Shown here: positions 28,785 to 36,799 of the stretch, piece after piece
How positions within the stretch are numbered: the stretch's first letter is position 1
How the letters are laid out: the number at the start of each line of letters is the position of its first letter
Assembly (NCBI RefSeq): GCF_016889705.1
Contig: NZ_CP069526.1
Coordinates: forward strand, 1,178,001-1,242,000
Direction: 5' to 3'
DNA: 64,000 bases
From: Amycolatopsis sp. FDAARGOS 1241
Lineage (GTDB): Bacteria; Actinomycetota; Actinomycetes; Mycobacteriales; Pseudonocardiaceae
Made by a program: the position numbers and the translations under genes
The notes under the pieces: model-generated
Database searches by the model: none
Seen by the model: the letters and a program-made list of their open reading frames with translations, nothing else
What the model was told of the DNA's origin: nothing

Positions 28785-29786
28785 ATGAAGAAGATCATCA
28801 ACGACCCGGCCACCGTGGTCGCGGACTCCTTGAGAGGCCTCGCGGTCGCCCACTCCGACATCCTGCGTGTGCGGGACGATCCCGCGGTCGTCGTGAGGGC
28901 CGACGCGCCGGTACCGCGCAAGGTCGCCGTGATCTCCGGTGGCGGCTCGGGTCACGAACCGATGCACGGCGGCTTCGTCGGCCGCGGCATGCTCGACGCG
29001 GCCGTGCCCGGTGCCGTGTTCACGTCGCCCACGCCGGACGCGGTCCAGGCCGCCGTCGCCGCGACGACGGGGCCTTCGGGCGCACTGCTGATCGTGAAGA
29101 ACTACACGGGCGACGTGCTGAACTTCGAGACCGCCGCCGAGCTGGCCGCGGCCGAGGACCTCGACGTGCGCAGCGTGGTCATCGACGACGACGTCGCGGT
29201 GAAGGACTCCACGTTCACGGCCGGCCGCCGCGGGGTCGGCGGCACGGTACTGCTGGAGAAGATCGTGGGCGCGGCCGCGGAGCGCGGCGACTCGCTGGAA
29301 GCGGTGGAGGCGCTGGCGCGCAAGTTGGTCGGCCAGGTGCGCTCGATCGGGGTGGCGCTGACGGCGCCGACCGTGCCGCACGTCGGCGAGCCGAGCTTCG
29401 ACCTGGGCCCGGACGAGATCGAGTTCGGCATCGGCATCCACGGCGAGCCGGGCCGCGAGCGCCTCCCGGCCGAACCGGCCGACGCGCTGGTGGCGCGGAT
29501 GGTCGACGCGATCGTGCCCGACCTGCCGTACGAGGCGGGGGACAAAGTCCTGCTGTTCACCAATTCCATGGGTGGCACACCGCTGCTGGAGCTGTACCTG
29601 GCGCACGGCATCGCCGAGCGGCTGCTCGCCGAGCGTGGGATCGTGGTCGAGCGCCGGCTCGTCGGCCCGTACATCACGAGTCTCGAGATGCAGGGCATCA
29701 GCCTGACGGTGCTGAAACTGGACGACGAGCTGACCGAGCTGTGGGACGCGCCCGTGTGGACGCCCGCGCTGCGGTGGGGGGTCTGA
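28785..29786 (+). CDS. dhaK: Dihydroxyacetone kinase subunit DhaK
   Basis: Substrate-binding subunit that forms a covalent hemiaminal with dihydroxyacetone through a histidine. 333 residues. H219 in EFGIGIHGEPGRE is the substrate-binding His; SGGGSGHEPMHGGFVGRGML at residues 51-70 is the conserved phosphate-binding region. ATG preceded by GGAGG. First gene of dhaKLM; its TGA overlaps the dhaL start. Confidence 0.95.
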   Translation: MKKIINDPATVVADSLRGLAVAHSDILRVRDDPAVVVRADAPVPRKVAVISGGGSGHEPMHGGFVGRGMLDAAVPGAVFTSPTPDAVQAAVAATTGPSGALLIVKNYTGDVLNFETAAELAAAEDLDVRSVVIDDDVAVKDSTFTAGRRGVGGTVLLEKIVGAAAERGDSLEAVEALARKLVGQVRSIGVALTAPTVPHVGEPSFDLGPDEIEFGIGIHGEPGRERLPAEPADALVARMVDAIVPDLPYEAGDKVLLFTNSMGGTPLLELYLAHGIAERLLAERGIVVERRLVGPYITSLEMQGISLTVLKLDDELTELWDAPVWTPALRWGV

Positions 29787-30418
29787 TGGGCTGTTCTTCC
29801 GAAGGGCTGGCGGCGGCGCTGCGGGCCGCCGCCGAGGTCGTGGCCGAGCACCGCACCGAGCTCGTGGACCTCGACCGCGCCATCGGCGACGGCGACCACG
29901 GCGAGAACATGAACCGGGGGTTCACCGCGATCGTGTCCGCTTTGGAGACGGAGGTGCCGCCGACGCCGGCCGCCGTCGCGAAGCTGGCGGCCACCACGCT
30001 GATCTCGAAGGTCGGCGGCGCCGCGGGTCCCTTGTACGGCACGGCTTTCCTGCGCGCGGCCACGAAGCTGGGCGACGCGACGGAGATCGACGTGCCGCTG
30101 GCCGTCGCGGCGCTGGAGGCCGCGCTCGAAGGCGTGCAGACCCGCGGCAAGGCGGTGGGCGGCGACGCGACGATGGTGGACGCGCTGATCCCGGCCGTTT
30201 CGGCGGCGACCGCGGCAGCTGCCGCTTCGGACGCCACGGTTGCCTCGGTGCTCGCGGCCGCCGCCGAGGCGGCCGACCGCGGTGCGGAGTCCACAGTGGA
30301 TCTCGTGCCGCGCAAGGGCCGGGCGTCCTACTTGGGCGAACGCGCCGTGGGGCACATGGATCCCGGGGCCCGCTCGTCGGCCCTGCTGCTGCACGCGTTC
30401 GCGGAGGCCGCCCGGTGA
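29786..30418 (+). CDS. dhaL: Dihydroxyacetone kinase subunit DhaL
   Basis: ADP/ATP-binding subunit, 210 residues, that phosphorylates the DHA held by DhaK. The Mg-binding aspartates are in LDRAIGDGDHGENMNRGF (D30, D35, D37), and GGAAGPLYGTAF plus GDATMVDAL are conserved. ATG overlaps the dhaK stop (TGATG); its own stop overlaps dhaM by 4 bases. Confidence 0.95.
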   Translation: MGCSSEGLAAALRAAAEVVAEHRTELVDLDRAIGDGDHGENMNRGFTAIVSALETEVPPTPAAVAKLAATTLISKVGGAAGPLYGTAFLRAATKLGDATEIDVPLAVAALEAALEGVQTRGKAVGGDATMVDALIPAVSAATAAAAASDATVASVLAAAAEAADRGAESTVDLVPRKGRASYLGERAVGHMDPGARSSALLLHAFAEAAR

Positions 30419-31098
30419 CCGTCGGGATCGTGCTCGTCTCGCACAGCGCCAAGCTCGCCGAGGGCCTGGCCGAACTCACGTCCCAGATGGCTCCCGACGT
30501 CCGGGTCGTGGCCGCCGGCGGCTTGCCCGACGACGGGGGCCTCGGCACCGACTACGACGAAGTCGTGGCCGCCACCCAGCGCGCGGACTCCGGCGACGGC
30601 GTCGTGTTGCTGTATGACCTCGGCAGCGCGCAGATGACCGCGGAACTCGCCGTGGAGTCCCTGGCGGACCCGTCCGCGGCGGTGGTCGCCGACGGTCCGC
30701 TGGTCGAAGGCGCCGTGGCCGCCGCCGTCGCCGCACAGGGTGGGGCCGACCGGAAGGCGGTCGCCGAGGCCGCCGCGAGCGCGGGACTGGCTCCTGACCT
30801 GTCTCTTGTGGACGCTCCGCTGGACGCGGACGCCGCGCAGGAGAAGGAGTTCACGCTCACCAACGACGTCGGCCTCCACGCCCGCCCCGCGGCCGTCCTG
30901 GCCCGAAGCCTGGCTTCCCTCGACGCCGAAGTCACCGTCCGGCTGGGCGAACAGGAGGCCGACGCCCGCAGCGTGCTCGCGCTGATGTCGCTCGGCGCGC
31001 GTCAGGGCGACCGGATCGCCGTGCGTGCCCACGGCCCGCAGGCTTCGGAAGCCCTGGCGAAGGTCACCGAACTCGTGGACACGAACTTCGGCGAGTAG
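30415..31098 (+). CDS. dhaM: PTS-dependent DHA kinase phosphotransferase DhaM (EIIA-HPr fusion)
   Basis: 227-residue phosphocarrier that re-phosphorylates ADP bound to DhaL. The N-terminal EIIA-Man-like domain has its phospho-His at H10 (VLVSHSAKLAEG). A linker leads to an HPr domain with its phospho-His at H155 (NDVGLHARPAAVLARSL). No Enzyme I domain is fused, unlike E. coli DhaM, so Enzyme I must come from elsewhere. GTG start overlaps dhaL. Confidence 0.93.
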   Translation: MTVGIVLVSHSAKLAEGLAELTSQMAPDVRVVAAGGLPDDGGLGTDYDEVVAATQRADSGDGVVLLYDLGSAQMTAELAVESLADPSAAVVADGPLVEGAVAAAVAAQGGADRKAVAEAAASAGLAPDLSLVDAPLDADAAQEKEFTLTNDVGLHARPAAVLARSLASLDAEVTVRLGEQEADARSVLALMSLGARQGDRIAVRAHGPQASEALAKVTELVDTNFGE

Positions 31099-31169
31099 TC
31101 CACTTCGGACGCAGGGTCTGGCGGTGGAAACCGCGGGTTCGCGCTCGCGGAGATCGCCGCCGCCGGTGG

Positions 31170-31649
31170 TCAGGGTCGAGCAGGGGGCAGCAGAGGTCCG
31201 CCGCTCCAGTGCTGGAACACCAGGTTCGTGTGGACGCGCGCCACTTCGTCGCGGGCGGTGAGTTCGTCGAGGACCAGGCGCTGGAGCTCGGCGGCCGAGC
31301 TGGTGGCGACGTGGGCCAGGAAGTCGTCCGGGCCGGTGAGGTGGTAGACGGCGCGGACTTCGGGCAGCGCGAGCAGGTGCTGCACGAACGGGTCGACCAG
31401 CGGGCGCCGGTGGGGGCGGACCTGGACGAACAGGAACGCCTCCAGCGGACGGCCCAGCTTGGCGGCGTCGACCTGCGCGTGCTGGCCCGTGATGACGCCC
31501 GTTTCGCGCAGGCGGGCGACGCGGTCCAGGCACGTGGACGGCGCGATGCCGACGGCGGCCGCGAGGTCCTTGTTCGACATCCGGGCATCGTTCTGCAGCA
31601 GGCGCAGGATCTCGAGGTCCACCGGGCTCAGTTCGACGGATCCGGTCAT
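31170..31649 (-). CDS. Lrp/AsnC family transcriptional regulator
   Basis: 159-residue regulator: N-terminal HTH (LEILRLLQNDARMSNKDLAA, then VGIAPSTCLDRVARLRETGV) and a C-terminal ligand-sensing RAM domain (AFLFVQVRP; VRAVYHLTGPDDFLAHV). ATG 31649 is chosen, giving MTGSVELSPVD; ATG 31673 would overlap the spacer. Divergent from a PLP-dependent Cys/Met enzyme, a typical arrangement in which the regulator controls its neighbour in response to an amino acid. Confidence 0.9.
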   Translation of the reverse strand: MTGSVELSPVDLEILRLLQNDARMSNKDLAAAVGIAPSTCLDRVARLRETGVITGQHAQVDAAKLGRPLEAFLFVQVRPHRRPLVDPFVQHLLALPEVRAVYHLTGPDDFLAHVATSSAAELQRLVLDELTARDEVARVHTNLVFQHWSGGPLLPPARP

Positions 31650-31708
31650 CGCGCGAATGATATCCGACACCATTGCGGGAAAACCGCACGATGGCCGAGT
31701 CTCCGGGT

Positions 31709-32794
31709 ATGACGGACCTGCGCACCCGAGCCGTCCACGCCGGCCGCGACGACCTGACCGACCTGGGTCTGCACGCGGCGCCCCTCGACTACTCGACGAC
31801 GTACCCGTCGCGTGACAGCGCGGCCGAGGCCAGGCGCATCGACGAGTTCGCGGCCGGCGGCCATGTGAGCGGGATCTACGGCCGCATCGGCAACCCGACG
31901 GTCGAGCGGTTCGAGCGGGCGCTCGCCGAGCTGGAGGGGTTCGAGCACGCGGTGGCGTTCGCGAGCGGGATGTCCGCCGTGCAGCGGGGGAAGCGCCACG
32001 TCGTCGGCGTCCGGTCGCTGTACGGGTCGACCGACCACCTGCTCACGTCCGGCCTGCTCGGCACCGAGGTCACCTGGGGCGCGCCCGAAGACGCCGCCCG
32101 AGCCGTTCGGGAGGACACCGGGCGGGTGTTCGTCGAAACCCCGGCGAACCCCGCGCTCACCGAACTCGACATCGCGGCGCTCGTCGAACGGTGCGGTGCC
32201 GTGCCCGTCCTCGTGGACAACACCTTCGCGACGCCCGTGCTGCAATGCCCTGGCCACCACGGCGCCCGGCTTGTGCTGCACTCCGCCACGAAGTTCCTCG
32301 GCGGCCACGGCGACGTGATGGGCGGCGTCGTCGCGTGTGACGCGGAGGAGGCCGCGCGCTTGCGGGACATCCGGTTCGCGACGGGCGCGGTCCTGCACCC
32401 GTTGGCGGGCTACCTCTTGCTGCGCGGGCTTTCGACGCTCCCGTTGCGTGTCACCGCAGCCTCGGCCACCGCCGCGGTCCTCGCCGAGCGCCTGGCGCAA
32501 CACCCTGCGGTGACCGCGGTGCACCACCCGCGCATCGGCGGGCCGCTCGTGGCGTTCGAGGTGGCCGGCGACCCGCACGCGGTGATCGGCGCCGTCCGCG
32601 TGATCACTCCCGCGGTGAGCCTCGGCAGTGTCGACACGCTGATCCAGCACCCGGCGTCGTTGACGCACCCGGTCGCCGCGGAGCACGACCGCGAGAAAGC
32701 CGGCATCACCGGCCGGCTGATCCGCCTCTCGGCCGGCCTCGAAGACGTCGAGGACCTGCGGCACGACCTCGACCAGGCGCTGAAGGCCTGCTGA
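31709..32794 (+). CDS. Cys/Met metabolism PLP-dependent enzyme (gamma-lyase/synthase type)
   Basis: About 361-residue enzyme of the cystathionine gamma-synthase/gamma-lyase fold. PLP lysine in LHSATKFLGGHGD; substrate/PLP residues in YGRIGNPTVERFE and FASGMSAV. The stretch after FASGMSAV runs straight into RGKRHVVGVRSLYG, about ten residues shorter than usual, so a small internal deletion is suspected. ATG 31709 is used (ATG 31691 possible). Divergent from the Lrp gene. Methionine gamma-lyase or cystathionine gamma-lyase activity cannot be told apart. Confidence 0.82.
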   Translation: MTDLRTRAVHAGRDDLTDLGLHAAPLDYSTTYPSRDSAAEARRIDEFAAGGHVSGIYGRIGNPTVERFERALAELEGFEHAVAFASGMSAVQRGKRHVVGVRSLYGSTDHLLTSGLLGTEVTWGAPEDAARAVREDTGRVFVETPANPALTELDIAALVERCGAVPVLVDNTFATPVLQCPGHHGARLVLHSATKFLGGHGDVMGGVVACDAEEAARLRDIRFATGAVLHPLAGYLLLRGLSTLPLRVTAASATAAVLAERLAQHPAVTAVHHPRIGGPLVAFEVAGDPHAVIGAVRVITPAVSLGSVDTLIQHPASLTHPVAAEHDREKAGITGRLIRLSAGLEDVEDLRHDLDQALKAC

Positions 32795-32797
32795 GCG

Positions 32798-33001
32798 TCA
32801 GTTCGAGCAGCACCCGCCGCCGCAGCAACCGCCCGACGGCGCGGGTGTCGCGGCGGAGCCGGTGAGCGCGACGGTGGTCAGCAGCTTCACGGTGTCCGAG
32901 TGCCCCTCGGGACACGGTGCCGGCGCGCTGGACTCGCTCATCGGCCGCTGCAGCTCGAAGGTGCCGGTGCACTCGCGGCAGCGGTAGGCGTAGGTGGGCA
33001 T
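32798..33001 (-). CDS. FmdB-type zinc-ribbon protein
   Basis: 67 residues with the FmdB pattern MPTYAYRCRECTGTFELQ at the N-terminus; C8, C11 and a later CPEGH form the zinc ribbon. The C-terminus is Cys/Gly-rich (GGCCGGGCCSN). Function unknown; these are common small actinobacterial regulators. ATG at 33001. Confidence 0.88.
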   Translation of the reverse strand: MPTYAYRCRECTGTFELQRPMSESSAPAPCPEGHSDTVKLLTTVALTGSAATPAPSGGCCGGGCCSN

Positions 33002-33045
33002 GGCCCGATTATCGCCCGTGTGGCCACGAGGGGGAAGCTGTCGGG

Positions 33046-34170
33046 GTGGACGTTCCCGAGATCACGGACCTCCCGCACCTGGGCCAGGTCGTGCCGGCGG
33101 TGCTCGGCGCGCTCGGTGTGCCGGGCGAGGACGGTTCGCTGGCCCTGCCGGAAGCTCGCAGCGCGTGTGTGCTGTTGATCGACGGTCTCGGCTGGCAGCT
33201 GCTCGCCGAGCACGCCGCCGACGCACCCGTGCTGACGGAGCTGGCGAAGAGCCCGCTGCGCGTCGGCTTCCCGTCGACGACGGCGGCCGGCGTCGCGGCG
33301 ATCGGCACCGGTCTCGCGTCGGGGGAGCACGGCATGGTCGGCTACACGTTCGAGGTGCCGGGCGCGGGTGTGCTCAACGCCCTGCGCTGGCGCTCGCACG
33401 ACGACGGCAGCGACCTGCGTGGCGCCCTGCCGCCGCGCGACGTCCAGCCCCTGCCGACGACCTTCGAACGCGCCGTCGCCGCGGGCATCGAGGCGGCCGT
33501 GGTGTCGTCCGCGCAGTTCGCCGACACGGCGCTGACGCGCGCCACCCAGAGCGGCGCGCGGTACGCCGGCGTGCACGCGCTCGGCGACCTCGCCGCGCGG
33601 ACGCTGGACGTGCTGGCCTCGCGCGCGTTCTGCTACGCCTACCACAGCGAACTCGACCTGCTGGGCCACCTGTACGGCCCGGGTTCTCCCGCGTGGCGCA
33701 TGCAGCTGCGCCACGTCGACCGGCTCGTGGAGTCCCTTGTGGACGGTCTGCCGGCGGGTGCGCTGCTCGCCGTCGTCGCGGACCACGGCATGGTCGCGGT
33801 GGACGACAAGCTCGACCTCGAGGACACACCCGCGCTGCTCGCCGGCGTGCGCGCCTTCGGCGGCGAAGTGCGGGCGCGGCACGTGTACGCCGAAACCGGA
33901 GCCGAAGCCGACGTGCTGGCCGCGTGGCAGGAGGTGCTGGGCTCCCGCGCCTGGGTCCTGCCCCGCGACGAGGCCATCGCGCGCGGCTGGTTCGGCGCGA
34001 CCGTCAGCGACCGCGTGCGACCGCGCATCGGCGACGTCGTCGCGGCGGCACAAGGCACGTTCGGCATGGTGCGCGAGCTGTCCGAGGCCGTTGAGTCGTC
34101 GCTGATCGGGCAGCACGGTTCCCTGACTGAGGCCGAGCAGCTCGTCCCCCTGGCCCTCGCCCACGGGTGA
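33046..34170 (+). CDS. Alkaline-phosphatase superfamily phosphodiesterase/nucleotide pyrophosphatase
   Basis: 374-residue soluble metallo-hydrolase. Metal and catalytic residues are visible: LLIDGLGW (first Asp), FPSTTAAGVAAIGTG (nucleophilic Thr), HSELDLLGHLYG (Asp/His) and VADHGMVAV (Asp/His). GTG 33046 is chosen with GGGGGAAG upstream. Divergent from fmdB. The likely reaction is hydrolysis of a phosphodiester or nucleotide; the substrate is unknown. Confidence 0.85.
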   Translation: MDVPEITDLPHLGQVVPAVLGALGVPGEDGSLALPEARSACVLLIDGLGWQLLAEHAADAPVLTELAKSPLRVGFPSTTAAGVAAIGTGLASGEHGMVGYTFEVPGAGVLNALRWRSHDDGSDLRGALPPRDVQPLPTTFERAVAAGIEAAVVSSAQFADTALTRATQSGARYAGVHALGDLAARTLDVLASRAFCYAYHSELDLLGHLYGPGSPAWRMQLRHVDRLVESLVDGLPAGALLAVVADHGMVAVDDKLDLEDTPALLAGVRAFGGEVRARHVYAETGAEADVLAAWQEVLGSRAWVLPRDEAIARGWFGATVSDRVRPRIGDVVAAAQGTFGMVRELSEAVESSLIGQHGSLTEAEQLVPLALAHG

Positions 34171-34176
34171 CCCGAC

Positions 34177-34473
34177 GTGCCCCGACGCAACCGCCCCGGC
34201 CGCGGCCGGCCCGAGCGCCCCGACCTGGGCTCCGTCAGCGGCTGGGCCCACCCCGAATCCGGTCCCGACGGCGAGTGGCTCGTCCGCACCGTCCCCGGCT
34301 CGCACGCCACCAAGACCTACCGCTGCCCCGGCTGCGACCACGAGATCCGCCCCGGCACCCCCCACGTCGTGGTGTGGCCGGCCGACGAAACGGGCTCGGT
34401 CGCCGACCGCCGGCACTGGCACCGGGCGTGCTGGGAAGCGCGGGCGCGCCGGCGGCCGAACCGCCGCTGGTGA
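34177..34473 (+). CDS. Small zinc-binding protein
   Basis: 98 residues, very basic at both ends. A CPGCDHEIRPG pair and a later HWHRACW suggest a Cys/His zinc site near residues 50-85. GTG 34177, 6 bases after the phosphatase stop, so co-transcribed. Homologs are widely present in actinobacteria and sometimes labelled ATP/GTP-binding, but no P-loop is visible. Function unknown. Confidence 0.75.
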   Translation: MPRRNRPGRGRPERPDLGSVSGWAHPESGPDGEWLVRTVPGSHATKTYRCPGCDHEIRPGTPHVVVWPADETGSVADRRHWHRACWEARARRRPNRRW

Positions 34474-34476
34474 CCC

Positions 34477-34560
34477 AGCGCCGGAACACCCGGCGCCGGA
34501 ACACCTGCGCCGGAACACCCAGCGCTGAAACACCCAGCGCTGAAACACCTAGCGCCGGAA
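34477..34560. repeat. 15-bp tandem repeat, about 5.6 copies
   Basis: Units of the form AGCGCCGGAACACCC, with variants GGCGCCGGAACACCT and AGCGCTGAAACACCC, run head to tail from just after one stop codon into the last codons of the minus-strand acetyltransferase. One unit lacks a base. The last partial unit includes that gene's stop (34549-34551). Confidence 0.85.
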
Positions 34561-35046
34561 GTGCCGCGAAACCGCCCCCTCGTACTCTTCCTCCTCGTAC
34601 TTCGTGAACCCCAGCCGTTCGACGACCCGCAGCGACGGCGTGTTCGCCACGTTCACCGAGATCAGCACCGGGATCGCCGGCAGTTCCCGTTCGACCCAGT
34701 CGACAGCGGCGCGCGGGGCCTCCACGGCGTAGCGCTCGCCCCACGCGGCCGGCGCGAAGCGGTACGCCAGGTTGAGCACTCGTTCGTCCCGGAAGCGGCG
34801 CAGGCGGACGCCCGCGAGGCCCAGCACCTCGGTGCCCCCGCGTTCCCGGACGGCGCAGTAACCGTAGCCGTGCTCGGCCCAGTGGGCCAGCCACGAGTCG
34901 AACAGCAGCTCGCCGTCGGGCGGCGCGGGCAGGGCGGGGTTGAGGCGGTTGGTCGCCGGGTCCGTCTCGATGGCGACGACGGCCGGGCGGTCGGCTTCCG
35001 CGAGAGGCCGCAGCACCAGCCGTTCGGTCTTGATCTCCCTCAGCAC
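34549..35046 (-). CDS. GNAT family N-acetyltransferase (RimJ/RimL-like)
   Basis: 165-residue acetyltransferase. Start GTG 35046 gives VLREIKTERLVLRPLAEADR, the classic RimJ/RimL opening; ERYAVEAPRAAVDWV and VNVANTPSLRVVERLGFTKY are the acetyl-CoA site and the closing motif. A longer frame to 35088 is less likely. The 3' end lies in the tandem repeat. The substrate is unknown. Confidence 0.87.
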   Translation of the reverse strand: MLREIKTERLVLRPLAEADRPAVVAIETDPATNRLNPALPAPPDGELLFDSWLAHWAEHGYGYCAVRERGGTEVLGLAGVRLRRFRDERVLNLAYRFAPAAWGERYAVEAPRAAVDWVERELPAIPVLISVNVANTPSLRVVERLGFTKYEEEEYEGAVSRHFRR

Positions 35047-35096
35047 CCCCGACGGTAGCGGCGGGGTCCGACAGGATTTCCGCCACAATCAGCACC

Positions 35097-35834
35097 ATGA
35101 CCGAACTGCCGCTCGTGCTGCTGCACGCCTTCCCGCTCGACGCCCGCATGTGGGACCCGGTCCGCGCGCCGCTGGCCGAGCGCTTGCGGGTCATCACCCC
35201 CGACCAGCGCGGGCTGGGCCGCAGCCCGCTGCCGGAATCGGACCGCGAACCGAGCCTCGACGACGCGGCGCGGGACGTCGTCGCGCTGCTCGACCGGCTG
35301 GAGCTGGACGAAGTGGTGCTCGGCGGCTGCTCGATGGGCGGCTACCTCGCGCTGGCCGTGCTGCGCCACGCCCCCGACCGCGTCGCCGGCCTGGTGCTCA
35401 TCGACACCAAGGCCACCGCCGACACTCCCGAAGCCGCCGAGAACCGGCTCAAGGTCGCCGAACGCGCCGAAACCGAGGGCGTCAAGGGGTGGCTGGCCGA
35501 CGCGAACCTGCCGAACCTCCTCGCGGAAGCCGCGCCGGCCGAGGTCGCCGATCGCGTCCGCGGCCTCATCGACGACCAGCCGCCCGCCGGCGTCGCGTGG
35601 GCGGCGCGCGCCATGCGCGCCCGGCCCGACGCGCTCGACGTGCTGCGCGGCGCCGATGTCCCCGCGCTCGTGATCGTCGGCGAGGAAGACGCGATCACGC
35701 CGGTCGAGGCGGCGAACGCGATGGTCGACGCCGTGGGCGACGCCACGCTCGTCGTCCTGCCCGGCGCCGGCCACCTGACGCCGCTGGAGGACCCGGCGGG
35801 TGTCGTCGAGGCGATCCTCGGCTGGTACGCCTAG
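35097..35834 (+). CDS. Alpha/beta hydrolase
   Basis: 245-residue hydrolase, complete triad: Ser in LGGCSMGGYLAL, Asp in VIVGEEDAITP and His in PGAGHLTPLEDP. N-terminal VLLHAFPLDARMWDPV supplies the oxyanion hole. It resembles 3-oxoadipate enol-lactonase-like enzymes, but no catabolic neighbours support that. It converges on the phosphotransferase gene with a 4-base overlap. Confidence 0.9.
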   Translation: MTELPLVLLHAFPLDARMWDPVRAPLAERLRVITPDQRGLGRSPLPESDREPSLDDAARDVVALLDRLELDEVVLGGCSMGGYLALAVLRHAPDRVAGLVLIDTKATADTPEAAENRLKVAERAETEGVKGWLADANLPNLLAEAAPAEVADRVRGLIDDQPPAGVAWAARAMRARPDALDVLRGADVPALVIVGEEDAITPVEAANAMVDAVGDATLVVLPGAGHLTPLEDPAGVVEAILGWYA

Positions 35835-36664
35835 CCGGGGAAGTGCTCCGCCAGCGCGGCCCGTGCCTCGCCCAGCCGGTGCGGGAACCGCACGGCGACG
35901 AGGAAGCGCCACACCACCACGAGCAGCTCGCGCAACCGCGTGCACACGGCCAGCGCCACGGGGTCCGCGTCGGCCGGATAAGCCGCCAGGAACTCGGGTC
36001 CGCCCTGCTTCGCGAGGATCGCGAGGTCCCACGCGAGCGGCCCGCGCCAGGTGTCTTCGAAGTCGAGCCAGCACGGGCCCGCGGCGGTTGCGATGACGTT
36101 GCGGGGATGAGCGTCGCCGTGCAGGGCTTGGCCGTCGCCGGAAGGCAGTTCCCCCGCGAGCCGCAAGGCTTCGTCGCGGATCCGCGGAGCCGCACCGGCC
36201 ATCGTGGCGCCGTGGCGCTCGAGCGCGCCCAGGATCTCGTCGACGGGCCCGCGTGCGGGAAGTTCACCCGGATAGGCACGCAGTGCCCCGTGGACTTCGG
36301 CGAGGGATCCCGCCACCTCGCCCGGCGTGTGCCGATGGTCCGGATCGTGCGGTGTCCAGTGCCAGAGCGTGACCGGCAGACCGTGCGCGAAATGCGGTCC
36401 GGCCGGGGGATCCGCGGTGGGTGAGACGACGCGCACACCACTCTCCGTGAGGTGGCGCGAGAGGGCGACGTCACGCGCCAGCCAGGCCGTCGCATCGGGG
36501 CGCAGCAGCAGCGTCGTGCCGGGTACCCGAGCGACGACGGAACCCAGTCTCACCAGCACGTTCGAGCGTTCGTGGAGCACCTCGGGCGCCCGTGCGCCGA
36601 GCCCGTGCCGCCGGGCGACGGCGAGCGCCGCTTCGAGCGCGGAAGCCGTGTACCGGTCGGCCAT
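35831..36664 (-). CDS. Aminoglycoside phosphotransferase (APH) family kinase
   Basis: 277-residue kinase-like protein. The Brenner motif is LHGDAHPRNV and the metal-binding Asp is in CWLDFEDTWRGPLAWDLA. N-lobe: SNVLVRLGSVVARVPG. APH-fold proteins phosphorylate many small molecules, and no evidence ties this one to antibiotic resistance. ATG 36664, divergent from ctaD. Confidence 0.85.
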   Translation of the reverse strand: MADRYTASALEAALAVARRHGLGARAPEVLHERSNVLVRLGSVVARVPGTTLLLRPDATAWLARDVALSRHLTESGVRVVSPTADPPAGPHFAHGLPVTLWHWTPHDPDHRHTPGEVAGSLAEVHGALRAYPGELPARGPVDEILGALERHGATMAGAAPRIRDEALRLAGELPSGDGQALHGDAHPRNVIATAAGPCWLDFEDTWRGPLAWDLAILAKQGGPEFLAAYPADADPVALAVCTRLRELLVVVWRFLVAVRFPHRLGEARAALAEHFPG

Positions 36665-36799
36665 GCGCTGATCTAACCAGCCGGTGCGAGCGACGGTGGG
36701 TAGCGAGGGCTACGATCCCTCCTAGTCGCCGGATCAGGCCTCGTGCCGACTCCGGCGACTCGGACGATGACCACCGAGGTTTGAGTGTTGGAGGCAGGA

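Noticed and set aside
34477..34560. CRISPR array
   Set aside because: Units are 15 bp, head to tail without spacers, and no cas genes are present.
35831..36664. APH-family protein as an antibiotic-resistance gene
   Set aside because: The APH fold is shared by many small-molecule kinases; no mobile context or resistance-specific sequence is seen.
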